Assembly (NCBI RefSeq): GCF_014502795.1
Contig: NZ_JACVHF010000017.1
Coordinates: 16,212-80,211 of the forward strand
DNA: 64,000 nt
DNA from: Heliobacterium chlorum
GTDB taxonomy: Bacteria; Bacillota; Desulfitobacteriia; Heliobacteriales; Heliobacteriaceae
Reading direction: 5' to 3'
Part shown: positions 1-7,931 of the stretch, one piece after another
Numbering within the stretch: position 1 is the first letter of the stretch
How the letters are laid out: each line of letters opens with the position of its first letter
Position numbers and translations under genes: made by a program
The notes under the pieces: model-generated
The model's input: the letters and a program-made list of their open reading frames with translations, nothing else
What the model was told of the DNA's origin: nothing
The model's database searches: none

Positions 1-31
1 CTAGTTTGTCGGAAAGGAAGGTGCAGTTTTA

Positions 32-247
32 ATGTCTATCTGTGAAAAAATCAACAAGTGTCCCTTTTTCCATGACAAGATGCCCAACATGCCGGCTTTG
101 GCGGAACGGTTTAAGCAAAAGTACTGCCAAGATCATCCTCAATCTTGTGCTCGTTATTTGGTGGCACAAAAGTTAGGCGGGGACAAAGTTCCTGCCAACT
201 TGTTTCCCAACCAGACAGAACGGGCCCATCAAATTCTTGGGGAATGA
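32..247 (+). CDS. Small four-cysteine protein of unknown function
   Basis: A 71-residue soluble protein with four cysteines (C4, C10, C32, C39) in two pairs; the second pair lies in a YC-x6-CARY context. The spacing would suit a metal or Fe-S site, but no binding has been shown. The C-terminal half contains a VPANLFPN segment that I associate with short uncharacterised proteins of anaerobes. A GGAAAGGAAGG Shine-Dalgarno region precedes the ATG, and a strong hairpin follows the stop. There is no signal peptide or membrane segment. The reading frame is convincing; the function is unknown. Confidence 0.7.
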   Translation: MSICEKINKCPFFHDKMPNMPALAERFKQKYCQDHPQSCARYLVAQKLGGDKVPANLFPNQTERAHQILGE

Positions 248-274
248 TAGGCGATATACATAATCATTAAGCAA

Positions 275-324
275 AGAGCAAAGCCCGGAACGATATGTTG
301 GGCATATCTTCCGGGCTTTGCTCT
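275..324. terminator. Bidirectional hairpin terminator
   Basis: A 16-bp perfect inverted repeat (AGAGCAAAGCCCGGAA at 275-290 and its complement at 309-324). The stem continues inward as GATATG/CATATC around a five-base loop, with one bulged C. It lies between the four-Cys protein and the convergent reductase gene. Confidence 0.8.
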
Positions 325-381
325 TCTACGGTAGGAACATAATAGATTGAAGAACCGGAACGGGTACTAAAGAGGTTCATC

Positions 382-1332
382 TTACGCAACACTCGTGACC
401 AATTGCTCTTTGGCTTTGACCAACAGGGTAATCGTTTCGTTCACTGGAGTCGGCACACCGTACATACGGCCTAGGGCGACGACAGCTCCATTCAGGGAAT
501 CGATTTCGGTATGGCGGCTATGTTGAATATCTTGCAGCATCGAGGCATGGTGGTATCGGGTGGAAGGGATCAGCTTGCTGTAGAAATCGGCTATATAAGC
601 ATCAGCATCGGCCCAGTGGGTCTTTTGCCCGATAGCCTCCAATACGGCAAAGATTTCGCGTACGACATGAATCATCAGTTCGTGGGAACCGTCCATGCCG
701 GCGAGTTTACCATAGTTAACTTCCAAGATGGCGCCTAGCGAGTTGAGGGCCGAGTTGTAGATGATTTTGCCCCATATGTACTTCATCACATCTTCACTGG
801 CCCGGGTCGGAATACCGGACTCTCGGAAAATAGCGGCCCATTTCTCAGCGACCGGCAGGGGAATGTGATTTTTGGGAGAACCGATGACCACATCGTCGGC
901 GATGACGGTCACTTTGGAGACTCCCGGAGACTGTGTCTCAGCGCCGAAAATAATCCGCCCTAGGAGGATCTTGTCTTCTGGGATATAGGGAGCAGCCGCT
1001 TCGAAATTGCCGTAACCGTTTTGAGCCAGCCATAGGAGGCATTCGGGAGGGCGCAGGCGGGCAATGTCCCGGGCTGCCTCGGCTGTGGCGTATGACTTCA
1101 CCGTAAGGATGATCATATCCCAATCGCGATCCTGAGCTTCATCTAGGGAAGAGATAAGCCTATCTGGTGCTTGAGCGTACTCACCCCAGATGCCGCATAC
1201 CTGTAATCCCTTTTGAGAGATTTTCTCTAGCATAGCCGGCCGTGCCAAACCGGTCACCTTATGACCGGCTGCTTTCAACATTGCCCCATAGACGGTGCCG
1301 ATGGCTCCGAGGCCGTAGATTAAAAAGTGCAT
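382..1332 (-). CDS. Ketopantoate reductase family protein (PanE/ApbA-like)
   Basis: 316 residues, usual for 2-dehydropantoate 2-reductases, which reduce ketopantoate to pantoate with NADPH in pantothenate synthesis. The N-terminus has the Rossmann motif GLGAIG (about residues 7-12). A lysine in a KYIWGKIIYNSALN segment near residue 185 matches the family's catalytic region, and the all-helical C-terminal half is present. An AAAAAGGAGA Shine-Dalgarno site precedes the ATG at 1332. No other pantothenate gene is adjacent, so a paralogue acting on another 2-keto acid is possible. The family assignment is secure; the substrate is inferred. Confidence 0.85.
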   Translation of the reverse strand: MHFLIYGLGAIGTVYGAMLKAAGHKVTGLARPAMLEKISQKGLQVCGIWGEYAQAPDRLISSLDEAQDRDWDMIILTVKSYATAEAARDIARLRPPECLLWLAQNGYGNFEAAAPYIPEDKILLGRIIFGAETQSPGVSKVTVIADDVVIGSPKNHIPLPVAEKWAAIFRESGIPTRASEDVMKYIWGKIIYNSALNSLGAILEVNYGKLAGMDGSHELMIHVVREIFAVLEAIGQKTHWADADAYIADFYSKLIPSTRYHHASMLQDIQHSRHTEIDSLNGAVVALGRMYGVPTPVNETITLLVKAKEQLVTSVA

Positions 1333-1549
1333 CTGTGCCTGATCTCCTTTTTCAATACAGTCGTATATGTTTTATATCGGCATTTTTCTACAATTTTATC
1401 ATCTTGTTCAACAGAAGTCACTTTGGACAATTGAGATAATTCGCGCTAAAATGAAAGAGGATTACTATAATCATTTTTTCAACAAAATTTTTACATAGTG
1501 AACAGTGAGAAAAAACAGAAAAAAGGCCTATGAGAGAGGAGTCTTCATA

Positions 1550-1831
1550 GTGAACTCAGTACAACCAGACATGAACCAAGCTACAGAGAAAGGCACCCAG
1601 GAAATCTCTCTGGAAGGGTTTCGATCCCTGATTGAACGTTTATTGGAACTAAGCAAGATTAGTCAGGAACAGGAGACAAATGGTTCTTTCGTCCATGACT
1701 TAACCGTGATGATGGAGACGGCATCCCTGGAACTGACGCTGTTGTATCTGAAAGAATATACGGAAGGCCGTCTCGACGAAAAATACCTTCTGAAAAAAGA
1801 GAAAGTGGCCCCTAACGAACCGAAACGATAA
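1550..1831 (+). CDS. Small hypothetical protein
   Basis: I place the start at the GTG at 1550, which has an AGAGAGGAG site 8 bases upstream; an in-frame ATG at 1505 lacks one. The 93-residue product is acidic to neutral and predicted mostly helical, with a leucine-rich middle and a lysine-rich C-terminus. No Cys motif, signal peptide or membrane helix is visible. A 14-bp hairpin lies just after the stop, so it is probably monocistronic. No family recognised. Confidence 0.55.
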   Translation: MNSVQPDMNQATEKGTQEISLEGFRSLIERLLELSKISQEQETNGSFVHDLTVMMETASLELTLLYLKEYTEGRLDEKYLLKKEKVAPNEPKR

Positions 1832-1861
1832 GGGACAAAAAATCTCGCCATAGTAAACAAA

Positions 1862-1896
1862 AAGCTTCCTTATCATTTTCCATGATAAGGAAGCTT
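1862..1896. terminator. Hairpin terminator
   Basis: A 14-bp perfect inverted repeat (AAGCTTCCTTATCA at 1862-1875, complement at 1883-1896) around a seven-base loop, preceded by an A-run. It separates two convergent small genes and can serve both. Confidence 0.75.
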
Positions 1897-1951
1897 ATTA
1901 GTCGAATTCATATATTCCCATGGATACCCCTCAACCCCAAGTGTTACATAT

Positions 1952-2203
1952 TTAGGCCCCGTATTGGGTAGAGACTTCGGTTGATTCTTTGCGAAGTTTA
2001 TCGATCGAAGCGGAAAACATCTTCAAATGCTCTTTTTGATCGGCCGTTGTGTATTGACCGGACTCCAGATCGAGCGTAGCGATTAATTTCGCGTAGAAGA
2101 GTTTATCCTCCAAAGACATACCCTTTCCACGGAAATACCGGTTCACCCGGGTTAACGTTTGAGTTTCTTCGTTCGTTTCGTGGACTTCTTTGATTGGGTT
2201 CAT
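1952..2203 (-). CDS. Small hypothetical protein
   Basis: The start is the ATG at 2203 (MNPIKEV), chosen because AGAGGTGA lies 7 bases upstream; an upstream in-frame ATG at 2239 lacks such a site. The 83-residue, charged, mostly helical protein has no membrane segment or recognisable motif. It lies divergently upstream of adhE, sharing a 226-bp intergenic region with it. No family recognised. Confidence 0.55.
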   Translation of the reverse strand: MNPIKEVHETNEETQTLTRVNRYFRGKGMSLEDKLFYAKLIATLDLESGQYTTADQKEHLKMFSASIDKLRKESTEVSTQYGA

Positions 2204-2429
2204 AGTTGCGTTCACCTCTTTTTTACTATTTATATGCAATTAAAAGTGTATTGTGACAAGAATATAAAATAACTTACGCAATGTCAATAGGGAGAGGAAG
2301 TTTTTCAAATGAAATTAACAGGATAAGGCAGGATGACAGCCTGCGGAATCGAAGTAAATAAAAGAGATTTCTTTTGCATAAATGGAAAAAGTAATGGGGG
2401 TATCACTGAGTAGCGAGGAGGTTCGGTGA

Positions 2430-5063
2430 ATGGCAGAACAAGAAAAGCAAAACACAGCGGCCGATCGGGGGCAACCGTCTCAAAGGCAGGGTGTTCAAGA
2501 GGCAGCCGGAATGATTGAGCAACTAGTAGACAGGGCCCAGCGAGCATTAGAGCAGTTCCTTGATCTGAATCAGGAGCAAGTGGACCACATCGTTCATGCC
2601 ATGGCCATGGCCGGATTGGAACAGCGGATACCCCTGGCCAAAATGGCTATCGAAGAAACCCAGCGTGGCGTCTACGAAGACAAGATCATCAAAAACACCT
2701 TTGCGACCGAATCGGTCTACCATAGCATCAAGTATCACAAAACCGTCGGCATCATCGGCGAGAATGAGTTTGACGATTATGAAGAAGTGGCCGAGCCGGT
2801 CGGCGTCATCGCCGCTTTAACACCGGTGACTAATCCCACATCGACAACCTTGTTCAAGGCGCTCATTGCGATGAAGACGCGAAACCCTGTCATCTTTGCC
2901 TTCCATCCTTCGGCCCAGCACTGTAGCGCCGCTGCCGCCCAGTTGGTACGAGAGGCAGCCGTCCGTGCCGGAGCTCCGGAGCACTGCATCCAATGGATCG
3001 AAGATCCTTCGATTGAAGCGACAGACCGGCTAATGAAGCACCCTGGTGTCAATTTAATCCTAGCCACGGGCGGTGCCGGTATGGTACTGGCTGCCTACAG
3101 CTGCGGGAAGCCTGCCCTAGGTGTCGGACCGGGTAACGTACCTTGTTTCATCGAAAAGACGGCCAACTTGCGCCGCGCCGTAACCGATTTGATTCTGTCC
3201 AAGACGTTCGACAACGGCATGATCTGTGCTTCTGAGCAGGCTGTCATCGTAGACCGCACCATTGCCCGGGATTTTGAAGCTTACATGCGTGAGAACCGGT
3301 GCCACTTTCTCTCAGAGGATGAAGTGGCCCGTTTGGAAAGCATCGCCATCAATCCGGAAAAATGTGCGGTGAATGCGGACATCGTCGGCCAGCCGGCCCA
3401 CCGCATCGCCCAAATGGCTGGCTTTTCCGTTCCTGTCGATACGAAGATTCTCTTAGCCCGGCTGGAAGGGGTCGGTCCTCAGTACCCCTTGTCCCGCGAA
3501 AAACTGAGTCCTGTCTTAGCCTACTACATCGTCGACGGAGCCGAAGAGGGGATCGACCGGGCGGAACAGATGGTTCGTTTCGGCGGTATGGGCCATTCTG
3601 CTGTCATTCATTCGGAAGATCCGGAAGTCATTCATGCCTTTTCCCGGCGCATCAAGGCGGGCCGGCTGATCGTCAATGCACCAGCCAGTCAAGGCGCGAT
3701 CGGTGAGATCTACAACGCCAATATGCCTTCGTTGACCTTAGGGTGCGGTACCTTCGGCGGCAACTCTACCTCATCGAACGTATCGGTCGTGAACCTGATC
3801 AATAAAAAAAGGGTGGCGAAGCGGCGAGAAAAAATGCAGTGGTTTAAAATTCCGGAACGAATCTATTTCCAATTCGGCGCTATCGAATATCTGGAGAAAA
3901 TGCCGGAGATTCACCGCGCCTTCATTGTGACAGATCCCGTCATGGTCAAACAAGGCTATGTGGACCGAGTGCTTTTTTACCTGCGCCGGCGTCAGAACTA
4001 TGTGCACAGTGAGATTTTTGCCGATGTGGAACCGGATCCTTCTGTCGATACGGTCATGCGGGGCTGCCGTATGATGAACGATTTTCAGCCCGATGTGATC
4101 ATCGCCCTCGGAGGCGGATCGGTCATGGATGCGGCTAAAGGTATGTGGCTCTTCTATGAGCATCCAGACACCGACTTTACCGCCTTGCGTCTTCGCTTCA
4201 TGGATATCCGCAAGCGTGTCTATAAGTTTCCCAAACTCGGAGCCAAGGCCAGAATGGTCGCCGTGCCCACCACATCGGGAACTGGTTCGGAAGTCACCTC
4301 TTTTGCGGTCATCACCGATAAGGAGAGGAACATCAAATACCCGCTGGCTGATTACGAACTGACCCCCGATGTGGCTATCATCGACCCTGAATTTGTCATG
4401 ACCGTGCCGCCGGCAGTGACGGCCGATACAGGAATAGATGTATTGACTCACGCTGTAGAGGCATACGTCTCTGTGCTCGCCTCGGATTACACAGACGCGC
4501 TGGCTATCAAGGCGATTCAGATGGTCTTTGAGTACCTGCCTAGGGCTTTCCGTAACGGACAAGACAAGGAAGCCCGCGAAAAGATGCACAACGCCTCCTG
4601 CATCGCCGGCATGGCCTTTACGAACGCTTTCCTCGGCGTCAATCACAGCTTGGCCCACCAGTTGGGCGGCCTCTTCCACATCCCCCATGGAAGGGCCAAC
4701 GCCATCTTACTGCCGCACACCATCGCCTATAACGCCATGCGGCCGACGAAGTTCACCTCATTCCCCAACTATGAGTTCTACGTGGCGGACCAACGCTATG
4801 CCGAAATCGCCCGCATGTGTGGCCTGCCAGCTGGCACCGTCGAGGAAGGGGTACAATCGCTCATTAATGCTGTTCGCCGCCTGATGCAGGCATTGCAGAT
4901 GCCTTTGACGATCGCCGACTGCGGCATCGATCGCCACCGTTTCATGAGCCTCGTACCGGAGATCGCCGAACGGGCTTTCGATGACCAGACGACGACGGCG
5001 AACCCACGCATGCCATTAGTTAATGAACTACAGCAGATACTGATCAATGCTTATGGGGAGTAG
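2430..5063 (+). CDS. adhE: Bifunctional aldehyde-alcohol dehydrogenase
   Basis: 877 residues, typical of AdhE. The enzyme reduces acetyl-CoA to acetaldehyde and then ethanol with NADH, regenerating NAD+ in fermentation. The N-terminal CoA-acylating aldehyde dehydrogenase domain (about 25-440) has its nucleophile at C266 in the motif DNGMICASEQ. The C-terminal iron alcohol dehydrogenase domain (about 465-877) has the NAD-binding GGGSVMDAAK motif and the metal-site segment around VNHSLAHQLGG and HIPHGRANA. A GAGGAGG site precedes the ATG. It is flanked by its own terminator and is probably monocistronic. A Gln-rich N-terminal tail of about 25 residues precedes the domain. Confidence 0.97.
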   Translation: MAEQEKQNTAADRGQPSQRQGVQEAAGMIEQLVDRAQRALEQFLDLNQEQVDHIVHAMAMAGLEQRIPLAKMAIEETQRGVYEDKIIKNTFATESVYHSIKYHKTVGIIGENEFDDYEEVAEPVGVIAALTPVTNPTSTTLFKALIAMKTRNPVIFAFHPSAQHCSAAAAQLVREAAVRAGAPEHCIQWIEDPSIEATDRLMKHPGVNLILATGGAGMVLAAYSCGKPALGVGPGNVPCFIEKTANLRRAVTDLILSKTFDNGMICASEQAVIVDRTIARDFEAYMRENRCHFLSEDEVARLESIAINPEKCAVNADIVGQPAHRIAQMAGFSVPVDTKILLARLEGVGPQYPLSREKLSPVLAYYIVDGAEEGIDRAEQMVRFGGMGHSAVIHSEDPEVIHAFSRRIKAGRLIVNAPASQGAIGEIYNANMPSLTLGCGTFGGNSTSSNVSVVNLINKKRVAKRREKMQWFKIPERIYFQFGAIEYLEKMPEIHRAFIVTDPVMVKQGYVDRVLFYLRRRQNYVHSEIFADVEPDPSVDTVMRGCRMMNDFQPDVIIALGGGSVMDAAKGMWLFYEHPDTDFTALRLRFMDIRKRVYKFPKLGAKARMVAVPTTSGTGSEVTSFAVITDKERNIKYPLADYELTPDVAIIDPEFVMTVPPAVTADTGIDVLTHAVEAYVSVLASDYTDALAIKAIQMVFEYLPRAFRNGQDKEAREKMHNASCIAGMAFTNAFLGVNHSLAHQLGGLFHIPHGRANAILLPHTIAYNAMRPTKFTSFPNYEFYVADQRYAEIARMCGLPAGTVEEGVQSLINAVRRLMQALQMPLTIADCGIDRHRFMSLVPEIAERAFDDQTTTANPRMPLVNELQQILINAYGE

Positions 5064-5115
5064 ATTCAGATAGAACACAGGTTGGTTTGGGGTAAAAACT
5101 CGTTGACGAGTTAAA

Positions 5116-5157
5116 AAGGACCTCCGTCTGTTCCACATGGAAATGACGGAGGTCCTT
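5116..5157. terminator. Bidirectional terminator between adhE and the P1B ATPase
   Basis: A 13-bp perfect inverted repeat (AAGGACCTCCGTC at 5116-5128, complement at 5145-5157), A-rich on the left and followed by TCTTT on the right. It can end both convergent genes. Confidence 0.85.
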
Positions 5158-5159
5158 CT

Positions 5160-7559
5160 TTAGCTGCGAGTTTTTAAAAGCCGCAAACTATTCAATGTGA
5201 CCAGGATCGATGCGCCCATGTCGGCAAAGATAGCCAACCAGAGCGTGAGCCAACCGGGGAACACGGCGAGCAGGGCCAGTGCCTTCAGCCCGAGGGCGAA
5301 AGCGATGTTCTGGCGAATGATTCCCATTGCATCACGGCTTAAACGAATGGTAAAGGGAAGTTTACTGAGGTCATCGGCCATCAGCACGATGTCGGCCGTC
5401 TCCATGGCTGTGTCCGTGCCGGCACCGCCCATAGCGATCCCCACGGTGGAAAGCGCAAGGGCTGGTGCATCATTGATTCCGTCACCGACCATGGCCACTT
5501 TGCCGTATTTGTTCAACAGTTCCTCCATGGCTTTGACTTTATCCTGCGGCAAGAGATCGGCGTGGTAATCGTCGACACCGACTTGTGCAGCAATCGCGTT
5601 CGCTGTTAGCTCGTTATCTCCGGTCAACATGATCGTCTTCCCTAAACCAGCATCTTTTAAGGCGCGGATGGAAGAAGCACTTGTCTCTCGAAGTTCATCA
5701 GCGACGGCGATCACGCCGAGGAAAGACGTCTCCGTACCGACGATCATGGCTGTTTTACCGTCCCCTTGCAGACGGGTGACCGATTTGGTTACAGGTTCTG
5801 TCTGGATACCGAGTTCGGTGAAAAGGCGAACATTGCCGATGAAGACCATTTGACCTTTTATCGCCCCTTGTGCGCCGCGACCGGGGAGGGCACGGAATTG
5901 TTCTACCGGGTGAATCGCTAACCCTTGTTGTTTGGCGGCGGCGACGATCGCTTTCGCTAGCGGATGTTCGGAACGATCCTCCAGACTGGCCGCGATCTCC
6001 AGCAGTTCCAAGGGGGTCGTATTTCCGAAGGCGATGATATCGGTAACCGAAGGTACCCCTTGGGTCAGCGTACCTGTCTTATCAAAAGCGATGGCTGCCA
6101 GGGAGCCTGCTTCCTCCAGATGAAGACCGCCTTTGATCAATACGCCCTTTTTGGCAGCCGTGCTGATGGCGCTGACCATAGCTACTGGTGTGGAGACGAC
6201 GAGAGCACAAGGGCAGGAGATAACCAGCAAGGCCAGTCCGCGATAAATCCAGGGACCCCAGTCAAAGCCCAGAAAGAGCGGCGGGAGAAGGGCGATACTT
6301 GCGGCGAGAACCATGACGATAGGCGTATATACGGCAGCAAAACGTTCAATGAAGGCTTGAGAAGGGGCTCGCTTTCCTTGGGCTTCTTCGACCATGTGGA
6401 TGATTTTGGCGATCGTTGTGTCTTCGACCCGCGTCGTTACAGAGACTTCAAGGTAACCATAGGTGTTTAAGGTTCCGGCGAAAACGCTCTCGCCAGGGCC
6501 TTTTTCGAGAGGGACCGATTCACCTGTGATAGCGGCCTGATTGACGGCTGATTCACCGGTGAGAATTAGGCCGTCCATGGCGATCTTTTCGCCGGGACGA
6601 ATGATCATTATATCACCGATGAGGATCTCTTCGACGGGGATTTCCACTTCGTCATCGCCGCGGCGAATGCGGGCTTTTTTCGGTGCGATATCCATCAACT
6701 GGCGGATGGAGTGTCGAGCCCGATCCATCGTCCAGAACTCCAGCATCTCAGAAACGGAGAAGAGAAAGGCGACGGAAGCAGCTTCTTCCCATTTGCCAAT
6801 GGCAATGGCGCCGAGGACGGCTACGCTCATCAGCACACTGCTGTTGAATTTTCCACGGGGCAAGGCAAAAGCCGCTTTGCGGAAGTTGCCCCAGCCGCCG
6901 AGGAGAGTGGCTGTTAAATATAGTGAAATAAAAAGAGAAAAGGGCATGGTAAGTGTTTCAGAGATGTAAGCCATCACGAGCGCTACACCTGAGGCCGCCA
7001 TCCGGACTCGCTCCCAAGGGACTGGTTTTTTCTGTAAAGTCTCCCCTGTGGATGATTCGATAGGGAGGCCCCCCTGTAAAGGTCCCTGTGCATCTGCTCC
7101 GATTAAAGCGGGGCCGCTGACAATGTGGATTTGATAGTTTTCCGCTCGCCCTAGTTGTTGAATCGCTTCTATGTCAATGGTTCCGTCCAGAGTCATTTTT
7201 CCGGTCATCGTATTTAGGGACGCCGATGTAATCCCAGGAAGGCTGGCGACCCGCCGTTCGAATTTTGAGGCACAGTCAAGGCAGCAGATGCCGTCGACGG
7301 AGAGTACAGTCTTCGAGGCTGCAGCCGGCTTTTCAATCGGGTGGACCCGATAATTTTCTTCCTTGCCCAATCGGCGAATGGCTGGCAAGTCCACATTGCC
7401 TACTACGGTCAGCTTCCCTGTCATCGGGTTAAGAGTTGACTTGATCACACCGGGAAGGGAAGCGACGCTTTTTTCGAACTTGGCGGCGCAATCGAGACAG
7501 CAGATCCCGTCAATTTGAAAGAGGGTTGTATCGGAACAGAACTCCAATCGTTCTGACAT
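5160..7559 (-). CDS. P1B-type heavy-metal translocating ATPase (Zn/Cd/Pb class)
   Basis: 799 residues. Two N-terminal heavy-metal-associated domains each carry the unusual motif ICCLDCA (cysteines 20, 21, 24 and 92, 93, 96). They are followed by the ATPase core: CPC in the ion-channel helix (ISCPCALVVS), the phosphorylation site DKTGTLT, a conserved HP in the nucleotide domain and GDGINDAPA. The last membrane helix contains ADMGAS, the aspartate found in the ZntA/CadA group, so Zn2+, Cd2+ or Pb2+ export is more likely than Cu+. An ArsR-type palindrome lies 35 bp upstream of the start. It is probably transcribed alone. Confidence 0.92.
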   Translation of the reverse strand: MSERLEFCSDTTLFQIDGICCLDCAAKFEKSVASLPGVIKSTLNPMTGKLTVVGNVDLPAIRRLGKEENYRVHPIEKPAAASKTVLSVDGICCLDCASKFERRVASLPGITSASLNTMTGKMTLDGTIDIEAIQQLGRAENYQIHIVSGPALIGADAQGPLQGGLPIESSTGETLQKKPVPWERVRMAASGVALVMAYISETLTMPFSLFISLYLTATLLGGWGNFRKAAFALPRGKFNSSVLMSVAVLGAIAIGKWEEAASVAFLFSVSEMLEFWTMDRARHSIRQLMDIAPKKARIRRGDDEVEIPVEEILIGDIMIIRPGEKIAMDGLILTGESAVNQAAITGESVPLEKGPGESVFAGTLNTYGYLEVSVTTRVEDTTIAKIIHMVEEAQGKRAPSQAFIERFAAVYTPIVMVLAASIALLPPLFLGFDWGPWIYRGLALLVISCPCALVVSTPVAMVSAISTAAKKGVLIKGGLHLEEAGSLAAIAFDKTGTLTQGVPSVTDIIAFGNTTPLELLEIAASLEDRSEHPLAKAIVAAAKQQGLAIHPVEQFRALPGRGAQGAIKGQMVFIGNVRLFTELGIQTEPVTKSVTRLQGDGKTAMIVGTETSFLGVIAVADELRETSASSIRALKDAGLGKTIMLTGDNELTANAIAAQVGVDDYHADLLPQDKVKAMEELLNKYGKVAMVGDGINDAPALALSTVGIAMGGAGTDTAMETADIVLMADDLSKLPFTIRLSRDAMGIIRQNIAFALGLKALALLAVFPGWLTLWLAIFADMGASILVTLNSLRLLKTRS

Positions 7560-7593
7560 GGGTTTTCACTTCCCTTCGCTTTTTCACAATAAC

Positions 7594-7613
7594 ATATGAA
7601 TACATGTTCATAT
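7594..7613 (-). promoter_or_regulatory. Candidate ArsR/SmtB/CadC-type operator
   Basis: The 20-bp imperfect palindrome ATATGAATACATGTTCATAT (two mismatched pairs) lies 35 bp before the start of the metal ATPase. It resembles the 12-2-12 AT-rich operators bound by SmtB/CzrA/CadC metal sensors, known for ATATGAA...TTCATAT half-sites. No arsR-like gene lies in the window, so the regulator would act from elsewhere. The family match is from memory, not a search. Confidence 0.6.
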
Positions 7614-7824
7614 ATATCGTATGTCCAGCAGGGAGTGAAGTCAATAGAAAACTATACCAACAATTTACGGCCTTATGACCTTGATGGTTCACAACTCCGT
7701 TAGCTGGGATAAGTGATTGTTTTACGTCAAGATAGAGAGCAATTGAGAGAGAATCAAAGATGAGCGCACCAAGAGGCCTCCATAGGCTATACCAAGGCTT
7801 GGAAAGTCTGGGGGTCGGTTTGCC

Positions 7825-7881
7825 AGGTCCTATCCCTTGCACTATGATAAACTTTGTTGCCAAGAAACAGGGGCAGGACCT
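7825..7881 (+). other. Stem-loop in the leader of the SulP gene
   Basis: AGGTCCT (7825-7831) pairs perfectly with AGGACCT (7875-7881), and CCCT/AGGG extends the stem inward, enclosing a loop of about 30 bases. It ends about 50 bases before the SulP start and has no U-tract. The 7560-7931 gap otherwise holds only the ArsR-like operator and likely promoters; I see no gene in it. Confidence 0.35.
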
Positions 7882-7931
7882 TCGCAGTGTCCTTTTCAAC
7901 TTGATTTAGCGTAAGGGAGAGATGGAGAAGG

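Noticed and set aside
2251..2256. TTGTGA half-site upstream of adhE as a Rex operator
   Set aside because: No matching TCACAA half at the right distance; Rex control of adhE is plausible but not visible here.
3771..4688. 305-codon open frame antisense to adhE
   Set aside because: Shadow of a high-confidence gene, low-complexity His/Asp-rich product.
7898..7907. AACTTGATTT before the SulP gene as a fourth copy of the glp leader 11-mer
   Set aside because: It differs at the end of the motif and no antiterminator or terminator hairpin follows.
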